Assembly (NCBI RefSeq): GCF_964204865.1
Contig: NC_135257.1
Coordinates: 11,802,151-11,866,150, forward strand
Reading direction: 5' to 3'
Source: Styela clava
Lineage: Eukaryota; Chordata; Ascidiacea; Stolidobranchia; Styelidae
DNA: 64,000 bases
Numbering within the stretch: the stretch's first letter is position 1; every line of letters starts with the position of its first letter. Positions 10,280 to 21,654 of this stretch are shown one piece after another. A program made the position numbers and the translations under genes. The notes beneath the pieces were generated by a model, which ran no database searches, was not told the DNA's origin, and was given only the letters and a program-made list of their open reading frames with translations.

Positions 10280-11261
10280 ATGGTTATTTCGTATTGTTCC
10301 GTTGGCTGTACGTATAGTATAGAGACAACGAAATGGATCTTCAGTTATATTCCACTGTTTTCAAAAGATCCGGAACGTCGTGCAATGTGGATATCATCTA
10401 TTGGCAGGACTGCTTGGTGTCAAGTCCAGAAGCCATATTACTTGTGTTTCACTGTTAGCGGACAGCACTTCGTTGATGGTGAGTCATCATGTGCCGTTAT
10501 CAAATTTTTAAATATTCATAAGCATCCTCATTTTAATGGAAAGCAGATGACAAACTACTGTTATTGGTAGGCCTACTTGCAGACTTGACTCGTGTAAGGT
10601 ATTAATCAACAATTGCCATAAGGTATTGTTTTCCTAGTTAGCAGGTAATCTATCAGTAAGTGTGAAAAGTTGAATAGATAACTAAAGTTTAACGCCAAGG
10701 CTAATGCAAAAAATAACCAGAATTCAATTGAATTCTCCATCTAAGAATACGCTCGCCACCGCATCTCTGATCCCCCTGGGAGTTTCACAGATTCCAATCC
10801 CACGCGGGGATAGTTATGTGCGAGGGGATTGCAGCTCTCCTCCCCCTGAGGGTGGTTCACACGACCGCTGGTCAATTACGACATCCCCCACCATCAAGTA
10901 TATGCTTCTAAAACAAATAACTGGCTAACTAATCCCGACATAGAATGGTAATCGTACGATGTTGCACCTTGCAATCTGTCCCCAACCGCAGATAAATTCT
11001 ATCCTGAAAACTACCCACATTGGTAGGCATAGTTGCGTTTTAAATTGAAAGAAATCTTCATTAATGGTCAGAAGGTGTTGTCTGATTGTTTTGTTAGTTA
11101 GCAGGTAATTTATTACTGATCTGATACACAAACTTGGCACTGTCAAATGATGATTAGTGTTTAATTTATTTTCAGGAAAAAGGGAAGATAACCCATTATC
11201 AGCTGCTTATATGTCCCATCGATATTTGAATTTTCGCCATCCCCAGAGAGGAAGAAAATAG
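10280..11261 (+). pseudogene. Degenerate two-exon THAP-domain gene
   Basis: Exon 1 is 10280-10478, with donor GATG|GTGAGT. Exon 2 is 11176-11261, with acceptor TTTTCAG, and ends in TAG. The phases match, and the join gives HFVDG followed by KREDNPLS, as in THAP proteins. Visible THAP marks are CSVGC near residues 6-10, SKDPERRAMW, IGRTAW and a C...HF pair. There are extra residues between that Cys and HF where the family has LCSxHF. The product is about 94 residues, only a DNA-binding domain without transposase catalytic regions. A second exon-1 copy is present in the right arm on the minus strand (about 12246-12052), with more damage. In intact THAP proteins this zinc finger binds DNA. Confidence 0.55.
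10743..10926 (+). repeat. tRNA-derived SINE, left palindrome arm
   Basis: Matches the SINE at 53460-53660: ACGCTCGCCACC, a T-arm-like block near 10790-10805, GGGGATAGTTATGTGCGAG, GGGTGGTTCACA and a tail ATGCTTCTAAAACAAATAA. The tRNA 5' part with the A box is missing here. It ends at the inner edge of the palindrome arm. Confidence 0.65.
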
Positions 11262-11584
11262 TTAGAAAAAGGGGGATTTTGAAGAAAGGCAAAAGGCAGG
11301 ACCATTTCAACAAATTCTGTTAACTTGTATGCGTTGCAATATTAATTTGCAGTTGTTAGCATAAACATTTAATGTGTCTTTCGACTAGACCTACCACACT
11401 TTAAAAAAAAGCCGCCTACACCCCTTTTCACTAGAACCATAATACTGTAAAATATTTGATAGAAATTACCCCCGAGGCATCATATCTTCCATTTGAAAGG
11501 GCTGTGGAGGCAGATACATTTTTTACTCTAAATTATGGAATGTTACTTCCAGGTTATCTTATCCTTGCTTATAGATATCTTATA

Positions 11585-11757
11585 GAGCCAAGTATTTGTT
11601 TTCAGAAGCATGGACTTGGATGGTGGGGAATGGTCGTAACCGATCAGCGGTCATGTGAACCACCCTCGGTGGGAGTAGAGCTGCAATCCTCTCTGGGATT
11701 GAAACCTGTGAAACTCCCAGGGTAATCAGAGATGCGGTGGCGAGCGTATTCCTAGAT
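11585..11757 (-). repeat. tRNA-derived SINE, right palindrome arm
   Basis: Inverted counterpart of the 10743-10926 SINE with several differences, including loss of the GATAGTTATGTG segment. Because it sits in both arms, the SINE was present before the palindrome formed, or the arms were copied with it. Confidence 0.6.
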
Positions 11758-12410
11758 GGCGAATTCAATTGAATTCTGGTTATTTTTTGCATGACCACTG
11801 GTGTTAAACTTTAGTTATCTATTCAACCTTTCACACTTAGTAATAGATTACCTGCTAATTAGGGAAACCATACCTTATAGCAATTGATTATTAATTCCTT
11901 ACTGTCTTACACAAGTCAAGTCTGCAACTGCAAGTAGGCCTACTAATAACAGTAGTTTGTCATCTGCTTTCCATTGAAATGAGGGAGCTTGTGAATATTT
12001 AAAGAAATTGATAACGGCACACTATCACCACATTATCACTCACCATCAACGAAGTGCTGTCCGCAAACAGTGAAACACATGTAAGATGGCTTCTGGACTT
12101 GACACCAAGCAGTTCTGCCAATGCAATAGATGATATCCACATTGCGCGACGCTCCGGATCTTTTGAAATCAGTGGAATATAACTGAAGATCCATTTCGTT
12201 GTCTATACTATACGTAGGGCCAACGGAACAATACGAAATAACCATTTTCAACAGCCAAACAAAACGGAAACGTATAATCCGACTTGCAACTGACAGGAGC
12301 CAAATGGACGTTTTTGTTTTATTGCCGTCCAGTAACAAAGTCACGTGACCCGTGCGAGTCCTTTATAGGAAGAATTTTTCGGAGGTCGAGGAAAGGTCCC
12401 CACCTTTTCA

Positions 12411-13973
12411 TTCAAAATCTGTACGTTTCAAACCTTTCTTGAAATTTTGTTTTGTTTTTATCAATTACTTCATCGTCTATTATGCTGATTAGGGAGTCGA
12501 AATAAACTTATACTTATAAATAAACTCATACTTTACTATATAGATCAGTTCACATCAGATGATGCTGGCCTGCATAGAGTTTATCGTGGAAAACTGATCG
12601 AAGCTGGCGATAACATGAACAGTCAAACGTCAAATGTAACGGATATTTGATGATGGATTCTATAGAAAAGGACTACTTACACAAAGCACGTGAATTTTGA
12701 TTACTGAAGTTGGAACGCCAGTGCGTGGAATGCTCTTGTCACATTTTACTCCGTTTGTTGTTGTTTTTCTTTTATGGTGCTCTTATTATTGTTGTATTTT
12801 GTCCAATAGACTATTAGTTGAGTGGTTTGTAATCAAATTAATTTTATTACATATTGCGAACCGCTTGATTGTTTGTTGTATTCTACAATTCACGTTATTA
12901 TCTTGTACAAATATAGCAGAAATTACAATCCATGTTAAAACTCCACATACACACCCAAGTATTTACACGCCCGATTTATCTTTCGTGTCTCTTTTTCTTT
13001 AATTTACTTCAATGTGTTGTTTGATTGAGATGGTTGTTTGCTGTTTAGGGTAAGTGGGCACGTGCACCGGCACGTCTTAAATCTTTTTTAGATTTTGCCA
13101 ACTTTCCTGATTTTCCTTACAATTGTTTGTTTTTCCATGTATTGCTTTGTTGTATTGGAAAATCGAAATAAACTTACCCTTACATAAATACTTCGCGACC
13201 CACCTCGTATAGATTCGCGCCCGACTGCTTGTGAAGCACTGCTTTAGCTCACGTATCAACATACATACATTTTCCGAGGGCCTGTAGTTAGTCAGTTTGG
13301 TACAAAATAGAATCCGGATTTAAACTTTGAACCCCATTAGGAAAGAACTGACTCTGATTACTTTATGGTCCTATCACCCCCCCCCCTCCCATGAAATCAT
13401 GCATTTCGAACATTTTTTCGGTGAGAAGTACCCAGAAAATATAATACGATGGGGACAAAGTCCGTGAATTCTCAATGACAAGGAAAAACGATGATTTTGA
13501 AAACAACGAACTAGTCAGAAATTTCTTCTAATTTGAAAAATTCACCTATTTAACATGTCAATGTAAATATTCTCACGATTGTACTAATTAGGACACAACT
13601 TAAAATTTATTTCCATTCAAATACCATTTAAACTAAATTAACAGAGCCAAAACAATGCTGCACCAGTTTTGAACAACTTTACCATGGGTGGGCAAATGAA
13701 AAACATCACACGATACAAAGTCTGTCAAATTGAACTTTGCTGAAATATTATAGACCATCTTGCAAACGAATTATTTTGGGAAAGTTTCATTTACACCACA
13801 AATGTAATACCAGCCCTTCTTTTCGTTAATTTCGAAAAAGTCACTAAGAAAGACGGTCGAATTTTACAGGCTAATTTTGTTAGCATCGTCGATTGTTCTC
13901 TTCCGCGTTGCGTGATTATTTGGGAAATCAACATCGGCATTATGCAAGTTTTAAATTGATAAGAGGTTACATC
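12411..13973. other. Intergenic with one truncated hAT end
   Basis: Mostly featureless AT-rich sequence with a C run at 13377-13387. At about 13190-13242 the minus strand starts CAGTGCTTCACAAGC and continues to GGTGGGTCGCG, resembling the hAT end at 5160. No gene is supported. Confidence 0.4.
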
Positions 13974-14050
13974 CAGTGGTGGGATTCAAATTTTTTGTCA
14001 GCCGGTTTCTCCACAAAAGTCATATTTTTCAGTTACCAACCAGTAACTAC
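13974..14050 (+). mobile_element. hAT-type terminus
   Basis: CAGTGGTGGGATTCAAATTT followed by TTTGTCAGCCGGTTTC is a typical hAT left end. The same end occurs inverted at 20375-20419. The other terminus of this copy was not found before 14493. Confidence 0.45.
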
Positions 14051-14493
14051 TGCAAAATAAACAACATACAGCAAGGTCGCAATCAAAATTATGTAACCAT
14101 GTTATTTAAAAGTAGCAATGTATCTAGGGAGGTGAAAAAAGCTGTTAATATATGCTCTGGGAGATGTCAGTTGCCACTCGCCACTTTACAAAAATCACTA
14201 ATGCGCATATGCATTAACTGCTATATTATCCGTTTAACCGTCACAATAATATCCGGATATCGGACAACAAAATAACGCTCGGTTAGACGGTTACCCAGTT
14301 ATCCGGATAATCCAACTCTAGTGGTAAGGTGTCCCGCGGACTGCTACGCCATCGTGACACCATCGACATCTTGCTGAATAGTTAAGTTACTATTTGATGT
14401 TACGGCGGTAAACACAGAATTGAGGAAGGGAAAACGTCAAACGACAACGATCACTTAGCGAGGCGAGAAAGATCGTAGGCACATGTTACGGTA

Positions 14494-16411
14494 CCGTAAA
14501 ACCGGCTAACTTCGGATGATTTCACTATATTTTGAACAATATCTCCGCCGCATGTTGTTCAACTGAAGCCAAATTTGGAATATAATACATTGTGGCTATT
14601 CTCGTCTTGATAAAGTCGGTTCCATATCCATCAAAGCCTTTTTTCATTGAAATTATTGTCTTTATTCGTCTATTCTAAAATTATCTAACTTCGGATGGCC
14701 ACTTTTCTCTTTGCGTCAACTCGTCGTGAGAGAGAAATGTCTGCGTAAGCAATGACGCGTGACAACGTCGCTGAATAGACCTTACGCCGCCACGACCTGT
14801 CTTGCGTGTTGAATACTGACGTTTGTACGTGACGTTACTACGTGACGTTACTCTTGCCGCTTCGCGAAGCTTAACTATTTATTCTTGTGTCCATTATTAT
14901 AACTCGTATATATTTCACTAACTACTCCTAATTTATTGCAAAATGCTAGTTCGTTCTTTTATGATCGTTTATTTTCAATGCAAGAAAAGGATTAACAAAA
15001 AAAAAAACGGAAGAATTGAAAGTACCTAACACTGGTGTAGGTTGAAATTGAAATGCAATATTGAACAAGTAAAGAATGAACAAAAATTAGACAATTAAAA
15101 ATAAACGGATGAATCGAATGAAACACTGGCAAAAGTAAAAATTGAAATCAAAAAGCAATATGGAACAAGTAAGGTATGAACAAAAATTCGACAGTTAAAA
15201 ATAAACAGATGAATTGAAGGAAACGCTGGCAAAATCAAGAATTGTAATCATTTCCACATGGGTTAGACGGGTCTTTGCAACAGTTCTTGTGGAACCAATG
15301 TGTTTCGCTGCAGCTTTCGCAACCGACCCATTCATCCTCAATTTCCGTACTTCCATTTGGATCATTCCATAATCCACAAGCAGAGAAGGTTTCGTCTTGA
15401 TTATCACTTTTCATATTTTCTGATTTTCTCAGAGCTCCCCGTTGATCGGCTCGGCAGAGGTTCCTGCCCGGTGTGACTTTCGATCCTCGCTTTCGTTTCA
15501 CTTAATAAAGTCAAATGACAATAAACGGATAAAAACGGCAAAATAAAACTTTGCCACTTTTTTTCATTTTGCGCCTCACCTGTATGTGGTCCAACCTCCT
15601 GCTGTGTGCATGTATGTAGAGTTCTACGCTCACCTGTTAAAGATATTATTATCATCTGCCGATCGTAAACAGACATATCTAATCATTATGATCGTATAGA
15701 TACAGGTTTCAGGCCTAACGTATTACCAATTGCTACGGTATCTATCGGTGTCGGAGGAAGTATGCAAAAACAAAAATCGACAAATTTCATATGCATTAAG
15801 CGTATGCATACCCATATTTTTAAATAAACAACATATGACTGAGACGATAGTGATGTTTTTAGTGACTAGGATCATGGATAAGCATAATTTTTAAATTTCA
15901 CAAAACTGGGCGCCGCGATGTCTGGCGTTCAAATGTCGCAGCGAGTAACGCACGAGCTACGCAAAGTGACGTCGGCTACGAAGAGAGAGAACGGGATTTG
16001 CGTCGTTGACGTCACGCTGTACGTAATCATCAAAACGTCGATATTTTGATGTAATTTTTAAATCAAAATAATCGATTTCACTCGAATCTCGTACGACACC
16101 TTGTGATCACTGTATTTTTTTGTATACATTGTGTACGCTCTCTAGCGCTTGGCGGTGATTTGACGAAGGTAGCGTCTGTAGAAGTCACGATTTGAGCCGC
16201 TCGAAAAAACGGTGTCATTTTTTTGGTAAAATATGATTTTTTGAATGATAAAAAATCAAATCGAGCGATTGGAGGCTACGGCAGATTCAGATATGTAAGG
16301 CCTTACTATAGAAACCGACAGAAGCGCAATACGACGAAATTTAGTTGAGATATGAATGATTGAAAATTTCATCCGAAGTTACAAGGCATCCGAAGTTAGC
16401 CGGTTTTACGG
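14494..16411 (-). mobile_element. TA-flanked DNA transposon, pogo-like, with PHD-like finger
   Basis: Terminal inverted repeats begin CCGTAAAACCGGCTAACTTC and include CGGATG. The right end is the exact inverse of these bases. TA flanks both sides (14492-14493 and 16412-16413), the target of Tc1/mariner-type elements. A second CTAACTTCGGATG lies at 14687 and a CATCCGAAGTT at 16369, a sub-terminal repeat. The only coding is a C-terminal zinc-finger piece at 15235-15501. Some pogo/Tigger-like transposases end in such a finger, so I favour a deleted pogo-like element. Two imperfect tandem copies of about 100 bp lie at 15040-15240. Confidence 0.6.
15235..15501 (-). pseudogene. PHD-like zinc-finger remnant of transposase
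   Basis: The 88-codon frame has CGLWNDPNGSTEIEDEWVGC, then ESC, then a WFHKNCC block. This is a Cys/His pattern with the EDEW-x2-C-x2-C-x4-WFH-x2-C layout of PHD-like fingers found at the ends of some pogo/DDE transposases. No DDE catalytic region precedes it inside the element, and the stop codon lies just after GNDYNS. It is probably the surviving last exon. It could be a small domesticated protein, but nothing supports expression. Confidence 0.5.
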
Positions 16412-16544
16412 TACGTAACGGTATGTGTGTACACTGTACGATTTAGTCTTTCTGTCCTTGCTGTAAGGCTGCGGTTGGTCAGTTATGTTAGTACTAAAGT
16501 ACCCCAACTTTTACCGTATTTTTAAGTAAATCATGCTCCATTTC

Positions 16545-16546
16545 AG
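16545..16546 (+). promoter_or_regulatory. Possible trans-splice or 5'UTR acceptor before STOML2
   Basis: CATGCTCCATTTCAG ends 25 bases before the start codon at 16571. It could be the 3' splice site of a 5'UTR intron. In a spliced-leader organism such as a tunicate it could also be a trans-splice acceptor. No donor was identified upstream. Confidence 0.3.
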
Positions 16547-16570
16547 CACCTAGTATTTGCATAGACTATC

Positions 16571-19346
16571 ATGAATGTTTTATATAGAAGAGTATTAAAT
16601 TCCTGTAGAAGGAGATTACTTAGTCCACCACAGGATTACTTGATTAATACTGAAAAATTCCACAAAGTCGGAAACTTAAAACTTCAACTACCTTTTTATC
16701 AACAACATGCTTGTTATTCTCGATTACCTGTCAATACAGTTTTCCTCTTTGTTCCACAACAAGAAGCTTGGATAATAGAAAGAATGGGAAAATTTCTGAA
16801 AATCTTACAGCCGGTGAGTTCCATAATGATGGCAAAGAAATTCACTACTTCACAGAATATATCCCATTTTGTATAACAGTAGACAATAAAAAGGAAGCAA
16901 TCACCATTGAGTTTCTATGGTCTGATGGTAGCACTAGTATTTACCTTTTACTAGTTTATACTAAGATACATAATATTCATGAAAATTATGGATGGCTGAA
17001 TCAAGCCAAATATCTGAATATTGTCTTGTCCAAAATTGTTTGAGAAGGACTAATCAATAAATATTTTGTAAGGATTCAAGACGTGGGAACTTGGCAATTA
17101 TCATTATTTTATTGAAAAAACATCCATTTAGGTTATTTAAAATGTGAATTAATTGCAGTGATTATAGGAATTTTTATTTCTTAGAATATAGGGTTTTCAA
17201 ATCTGAGTTGATTTTAAATGTTGCATTGAATTCATATTTTTATACAGGGTTTGAACATATTAATTCCTGTATTAGACAGAGTTAAATATGTTCAAATTTT
17301 AAAAGAACAAGCAATCAAAATTCCGGAACAAAGTGCTGTCACTAAAGGTATATAGTTTTTCATATTTCAATATATGTTTTAACTTGATTTTGTGTATATA
17401 TCTTTTGGGAAGTGTTTTATAATCTGCTCTGCATCAGTTTTAATTTAAATATATTTCATCATACTTTGTTTCTATTACAGATAATGTTGGGCTGCACATT
17501 GATGGAGTGCTTTATGTGAAGGTTGTTGATCCGTATAAATCTAGCTATGGTGTGGAAGACCCAGAATATGCAGTAACACAACTTGCACAAACAACAATGC
17601 GATCAGAAATAGGTGCGATATTTTCAAAGCTTCTGGCTAAAAAAATTGAAATCGGCCCAGTGTGTGATTGTAGGTTGTCTAAATAAGTAAAATGGAGCAA
17701 AAATAAATTAATGATGTTTTAAAATGATGGTTTATAAATATTCAGATAATGGTATAGAGATTTGTGGATATTTTTGGTTAAAAGTTTTGTAACACCATAT
17801 GGCCATGTTAAGAAAAAGAAAAATACTTGATATTGAAGTACTGTGAATCAGTATCACATGATAGAGATAAGGAAATCTGAGTTACTTTACTTCTTTGTTA
17901 AAATATTCCAGGTAAATTATCATTAGATGGAATATTTCGAGAAAGAGAAATATTAAATACCAATATTGTCATGGCGATTAACAATGCTTCAAAGGATGCA
18001 TGGGGAATTCAATGTTTACGATATGAAATTAGAGATATACAAGTAAGTGGAGTCAATTTTCTACACTATTAATTAAAAAATGCAGAAAATGGAAGCAAAT
18101 CATTTGGCATGTGTGAGATAAAGTTGCAAGTTCATCGAAAGTTTTATTTAAGTTCTACTTTCCACAACACCCACAGGTCCCAAAAAGAGTGCAGGAAGCA
18201 ATGCAGACGCAGGTCGAAGCAGAAAGAAAGAAAAGAGCTGCAGTACTTGAATCTGAAGGGAAAAAAGAGGCTGATATTAATGTTGCACAGGGGAAGCGAC
18301 AAGCACAAATCCTATCATCAGAAGCTTTTAAAATCGAGCAGATCAATAAAGCTGAAGGTTAAATAAGTCTATAATTGTGAATAATATGTGCACAACTTTT
18401 CTAAAACCAATTCAAATTATCTTTATTATATTGGAACTGAAATAGTAACAAATCGAAATGTGAATATATAAGCGAATGCCGAAAAAAGTTCATACTTTTT
18501 TGCAGGAAAAAAAATATTTCATAAAATGTTGAATGAATCGAATTTCCTTATCTGCTTTAATTTGCATATGTTTGTTCCAGGTGAAGCCAAAGCCATTATT
18601 GCGAAAGCTGAAGCCAGAGCTAGCTCTATTTTGATGGTTGCCGAATCTTTAGCAAATGAAGTGAGTACATTTTTTAAGAAGGCCTTTTAACCTTAATATT
18701 GCTTTTCAGGTTATAAATAGTGATTTATTGCTAGCGAGTATACTGCCCCATAAACATTAGCTCTTTTATGATTGATGACTTTTATAATATCTGGGCCATA
18801 TTTGATTGATCCATATTCCTCAGAATGTCTTGAACAATACTGGAACCCATTTTACTTCCCCAGTTGATTGCTTCCCAATACTGCTACTTTATATATAAGT
18901 TCGTATAGTGAATATTTTGTGTTAATGCCTAGCATGGATCAAGTGCTGCTGGACTCACTATAGCAGAGCAATATGTAAATGCATTCGGCAACCTTGCAAA
19001 GGAAGGGAACACAATATTACTGCCATCGAATACAGGCGACGTATCAAGTATGGTCACCCAGGTAACAAAAATTCAATATTGTGTAATTAAAAAATATGGG
19101 ATACTAAAAACTACTACTAAAATACCACATTTTGTCATGGTGGTAATTCAATGTTATGTGGAGTGACTGATTCAATATTGCTTCTCTTTTCGAATCTCAC
19201 ATTAAATATATTTGCAGGCAATGGCTATTTACAAAAATATGCAGTCTGTTCCTAATATAAAACTGAACACCAAGGGACTTCTACAAGATGGTGAAATTCA
19301 TAATGATGACAAAGTAGTGCAAAATTCAACTACAGACGACAAATGA
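16571..19346 (+). CDS. STOML2: Stomatin-like protein 2, mitochondrial
   Basis: Eight exons join in phase: 16571-16813, 17248-17347, 17481-17612, 17912-18042, 18177-18357, 18581-18660, 18933-19061 and 19218-19346. They give 374 residues (human protein 356). The N-terminus MNVLYRRVLNSCRRRLL is basic, without acidic residues, and looks like a mitochondrial presequence. The SPFH/prohibitin domain starts near residue 56 (TVFLFVPQQEAWIIERMGKF) and includes DPYKSSYGVEDPEYAVTQLA and QTTMRSEIGKLSLD. From about residue 203 a charged helical stretch (VEAERKKRAAVLESEGKKEA) corresponds to the family coiled coil. The C-terminal part includes AEQYVNAFGNLAKEGNTILL. STOML2 binds cardiolipin and prohibitins in the inner membrane and supports respiratory-chain assembly and mitochondrial fusion. 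The start is the first ATG, and all splice sites are GT-AG. Confidence 0.96.
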
Positions 19347-19726
19347 TCCATTGACTTTGATTGATCAAAATTCAACGAAGTTCTGTGGAAACGATTTTGG
19401 AGGCATTGTCATTCTTCAATGGATTTAAAGAAAAGTTGCTTCTCTCTAGATACAAACGTGTTTGTATGTACATGCCCGATATGGAGAATAGTTCTCAGGG
19501 TATGAATCTGCATACTCGGTACTTGCTAGTTGTATTGAAATCAATTTACCTTGATTGCGTATATAATTTTTTTTCGCATAATCTTCCTGGTTCTTTGGTT
19601 TTCTTTAGTAAGTGTAGACAATGTAAAAGAGGATATTAGCCTATCCCGTTTCACATTCTTGACATTTGAAAATTTTGCCATGAACACGGGACTAATTAAA
19701 TTATTCTTCACAATCCTCCGCCGACA

Positions 19727-19732
19727 AATAAA
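19727..19732 (+). promoter_or_regulatory. Candidate poly(A) signal for STOML2
   Basis: AATAAA, 381 bases after the stop codon. It is the first canonical signal I found downstream, but usage is not shown. Confidence 0.35.
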
Positions 19733-20700
19733 ACTACCCGCAAGTTTTGTCTGGAGTGTAAAATATGTAGAGATCATAATATCGCAATTAAAAATCGGGC
19801 AATACTTCGAAGCAATTTGACATGAGAAAATACACATAAATTTACCGCAATTTTTAACACAATAGTGAAGACTTAACAAAAGATGCTTCCAACCAAGGTT
19901 TAAAACAAGAGACATGATAAGACCATCTCCAATCGAGATTTAGGCGTGTGAGCATTGTGATAAGAGAGATTTTAATTCCACGAACAATGAAAGACAAGAA
20001 GTATAGACATAGTATCCAATTTACACATTGTTTTGTGCAGGTTAGTATGCAGCAGTATGCTCTTCTTAAAAGAAATTCCTCTGTATCTGAATGTACAAGA
20101 CCGTCGAAAGTTATCGGGGCTGCAGACCACACTTACACTGTACCTGTAATCAAACTGTCCGAATCAGTTGCTACACAATGTAGCGTACGGACAGTCTGTG
20201 AAATAATTATCCAAGTTCAGAATATCTTCCAACATGGTCTGACGTCAAGCCTCCTCCCAACACTCACACAATTTCACTTCATTCATCAATTAAAATTCTC
20301 AACACAACCAAACAAAACGACAAGCACCATGCAAGAAAACTAAAAATACTCTGAACAGCACCGACGACAGCCAATGCCCTGAGGGAACAGGCTGACAAAA
20401 AATTTGAATCCCACCACTGGGCCTACGTCCTATGGTACCCGAACACGCCACTATTGTTAATGGTATTTGCGCGTCTGGTGCATATTTATAAAGAAGGATT
20501 CAGTCGCAGGGTGATTCTGTGTTCTAGAGTGAAAATATATCGATGCTCTGATTTATGAAATATGATATGCCCTTCATAAAAAGCAATCTCTCTATTTGCA
20601 TAAAATGTTTTCGAGCAATTAGCTGATTCCAATGGTACCGTACCGATATTCTTTATTCGTGCAATATCAGTATGTTTAGAGGTGGTATTATTACCTAGAA
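19733..20700. other. Intergenic with inverted hAT terminus
   Basis: No gene is supported. At 20375-20419 the minus strand begins CAGTGGTGGGATTCAAATTT, the same hAT end as at 13974. Its flank (GGCCTACG) does not match the other copy's flank, so they are separate insertions. Confidence 0.4.
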
Positions 20701-21164
20701 CAGCGTTTCCCAAACTGTGTTCCGCGAGCATCTTCCCAGTGTTCCGTGGAAAGAGACTAAAATTACGACTAAATTGGTCGCCATGGCTATCTCGTGATCG
20801 TGAAGTTGTCGCACAACTGGCGACCGTTCAATATCGCGTCACGGTCGGCCTAAAGCGGACAAAGGCAAAAGTTCACCTCTTCTTTCTCAAGCTCTGCCTG
20901 GTTTTACATGGGAATGCTGAAAAAATCACTCATGTTCGCTAAACTCGATTCAGCAGATAAACAAACTCCAGCTCGCAAAATTGCACAAAGTACTTCTAAC
21001 TCCATTATTAGGTAACATTAGAGGCAAACACTACGTAATAGAAAGTAAACGACAAAGAAAGGTGAAATGAATTTATTGATTCAGATACACAGCATTTAAA
21101 ATAAGGAGCAATAAACATTTAAATGCAATATGCAAAATATTCGCTGATTATTTGGTTTCTGCGA

Positions 21165-21360
21165 GGCTAACTACTTATCCTTCTTCTATGCATTTGTGCC
21201 GGTGGATCCGTATGCATATATTGCAAGGATGCTGTAGCAAGAGTAGAGATAACAATCCTAAGTGATTCAAGAGTCTCGCTATGCTCATTGTGCACACTAG
21301 CACAAATATATTTCTGTAACGTTTCGTCTGACCAAGGTCAGACTTCTTCAGACATACATA
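21165..21360 (-). mobile_element. PLE terminal-repeat fragment
   Basis: Parallels 2945-3100: GTGGATCCGTA, TTGCAAGGAT, CTGTAGC, then CACTAGCACAAATATATTTC and GTAACGTTTCGTC. It is a diverged relative of the 1976-4753 element, inserted into the hAT element. Confidence 0.65.
21317..21351 (-). ncRNA. Hammerhead-ribozyme-like motif, third copy
   Basis: On the minus strand: CTGAAGA, then a perfect 7-bp stem GTCTGAC/GTCAGAC with a CTTG loop, then GAAACG. The stem differs from the 4557 copy by a compensating change that restores full pairing, which supports a structured RNA. The same extra A precedes the stem. Confidence 0.45.
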
Positions 21361-21395
21361 CACAAATATTCAATCATATTTTAGTTATGTTGAAT

Positions 21396-21426
21396 CAATG
21401 ACATTAAACAATGTTTAATGTCATTG
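21396..21426. repeat. Perfect 31-nt hairpin
   Basis: CAATGACATTAAACA, one A, then its exact inverse TGTTTAATGTCATTG. It lies just beyond the PLE fragment inside the hAT element. Confidence 0.7.
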
Positions 21427-21654
21427 GTTGAATGCACTTTTGTTAGTTTTCGCGGCGCATTTGGCAACTCGCCGCGGCGCACTAGTACTGTAGTAGCGCA
21501 CCTTTTGGGACCGCTGCATTAGGCTACATCATTTTTCTTTATCAATTTTACCCTTTCATTTTTAGTGTTCCGCGAGGCGAGATAAAAAGCGTAAGTGTTC
21601 CGTGGCCAAAAAAGTTTGGGAAACGCTGAGCTATAAAAACGATAATGGACCTTT

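Larger units (their letters stand above)
10162..12363. mobile_element. 2.2-kb palindromic P/THAP-type element
   Basis: Inverted arms 10162-10926 and 11585-12363 (about 770 bp) surround a 660-bp spacer. Outer ends are GAGGACTTGCACGGGTCACG and its near-perfect inverse. TATA flanks both sides (10158-10161 and 12364-12367). Comparison with the uninterrupted repeat copies at 21670 and 33930 shows the empty site, with TATA as the duplicated target. Each arm carries a THAP-like exon and a SINE. THAP domains are the DNA-binding domains of P-element transposases and their host relatives, but P elements usually duplicate 8 bp, so the superfamily is uncertain. Confidence 0.7.
9691..12410 (-). repeat. 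Dispersed repeat copy split by the THAP palindrome
   Basis: Segments 9691-10161 and 12364-12410 are the two halves of one minus-orientation copy of a repeat. The same repeat occurs at about 21655-22045 and 33905-34315. Shared landmarks include GAGGTAATGTTTAC, GTGAGAAAAGTG, GAGCATTGTTACGTCAC and AGTCGATGCTCGG. The interruption at 10162-12363 is a later insertion. Confidence 0.65.
20701..21628. mobile_element. hAT element with nested PLE fragment
   Basis: Ends are CAGCGTTTCCCAAACTGTG and its inverse AGTTTGGGAAACGCTG, followed inside by GTGTTCCGCG / GTGTTCCGTGG repeats. The flanking 8-mers ACCTAGAA and AGCTATAA match at 6 of 8 positions, a decayed duplication. A PLE terminal-repeat fragment (21165-21360) is nested inside. 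No transposase is visible. Confidence 0.65.

Noticed and set aside
13974-20419. One 6.4-kb hAT element carrying STOML2 between inverted CAGTGGTGGGATTC ends
   Set aside because: The outer 8-mers GTTACATC and GGCCTACG do not match, and the interior holds unrelated complete elements. Two separate truncated copies are simpler.
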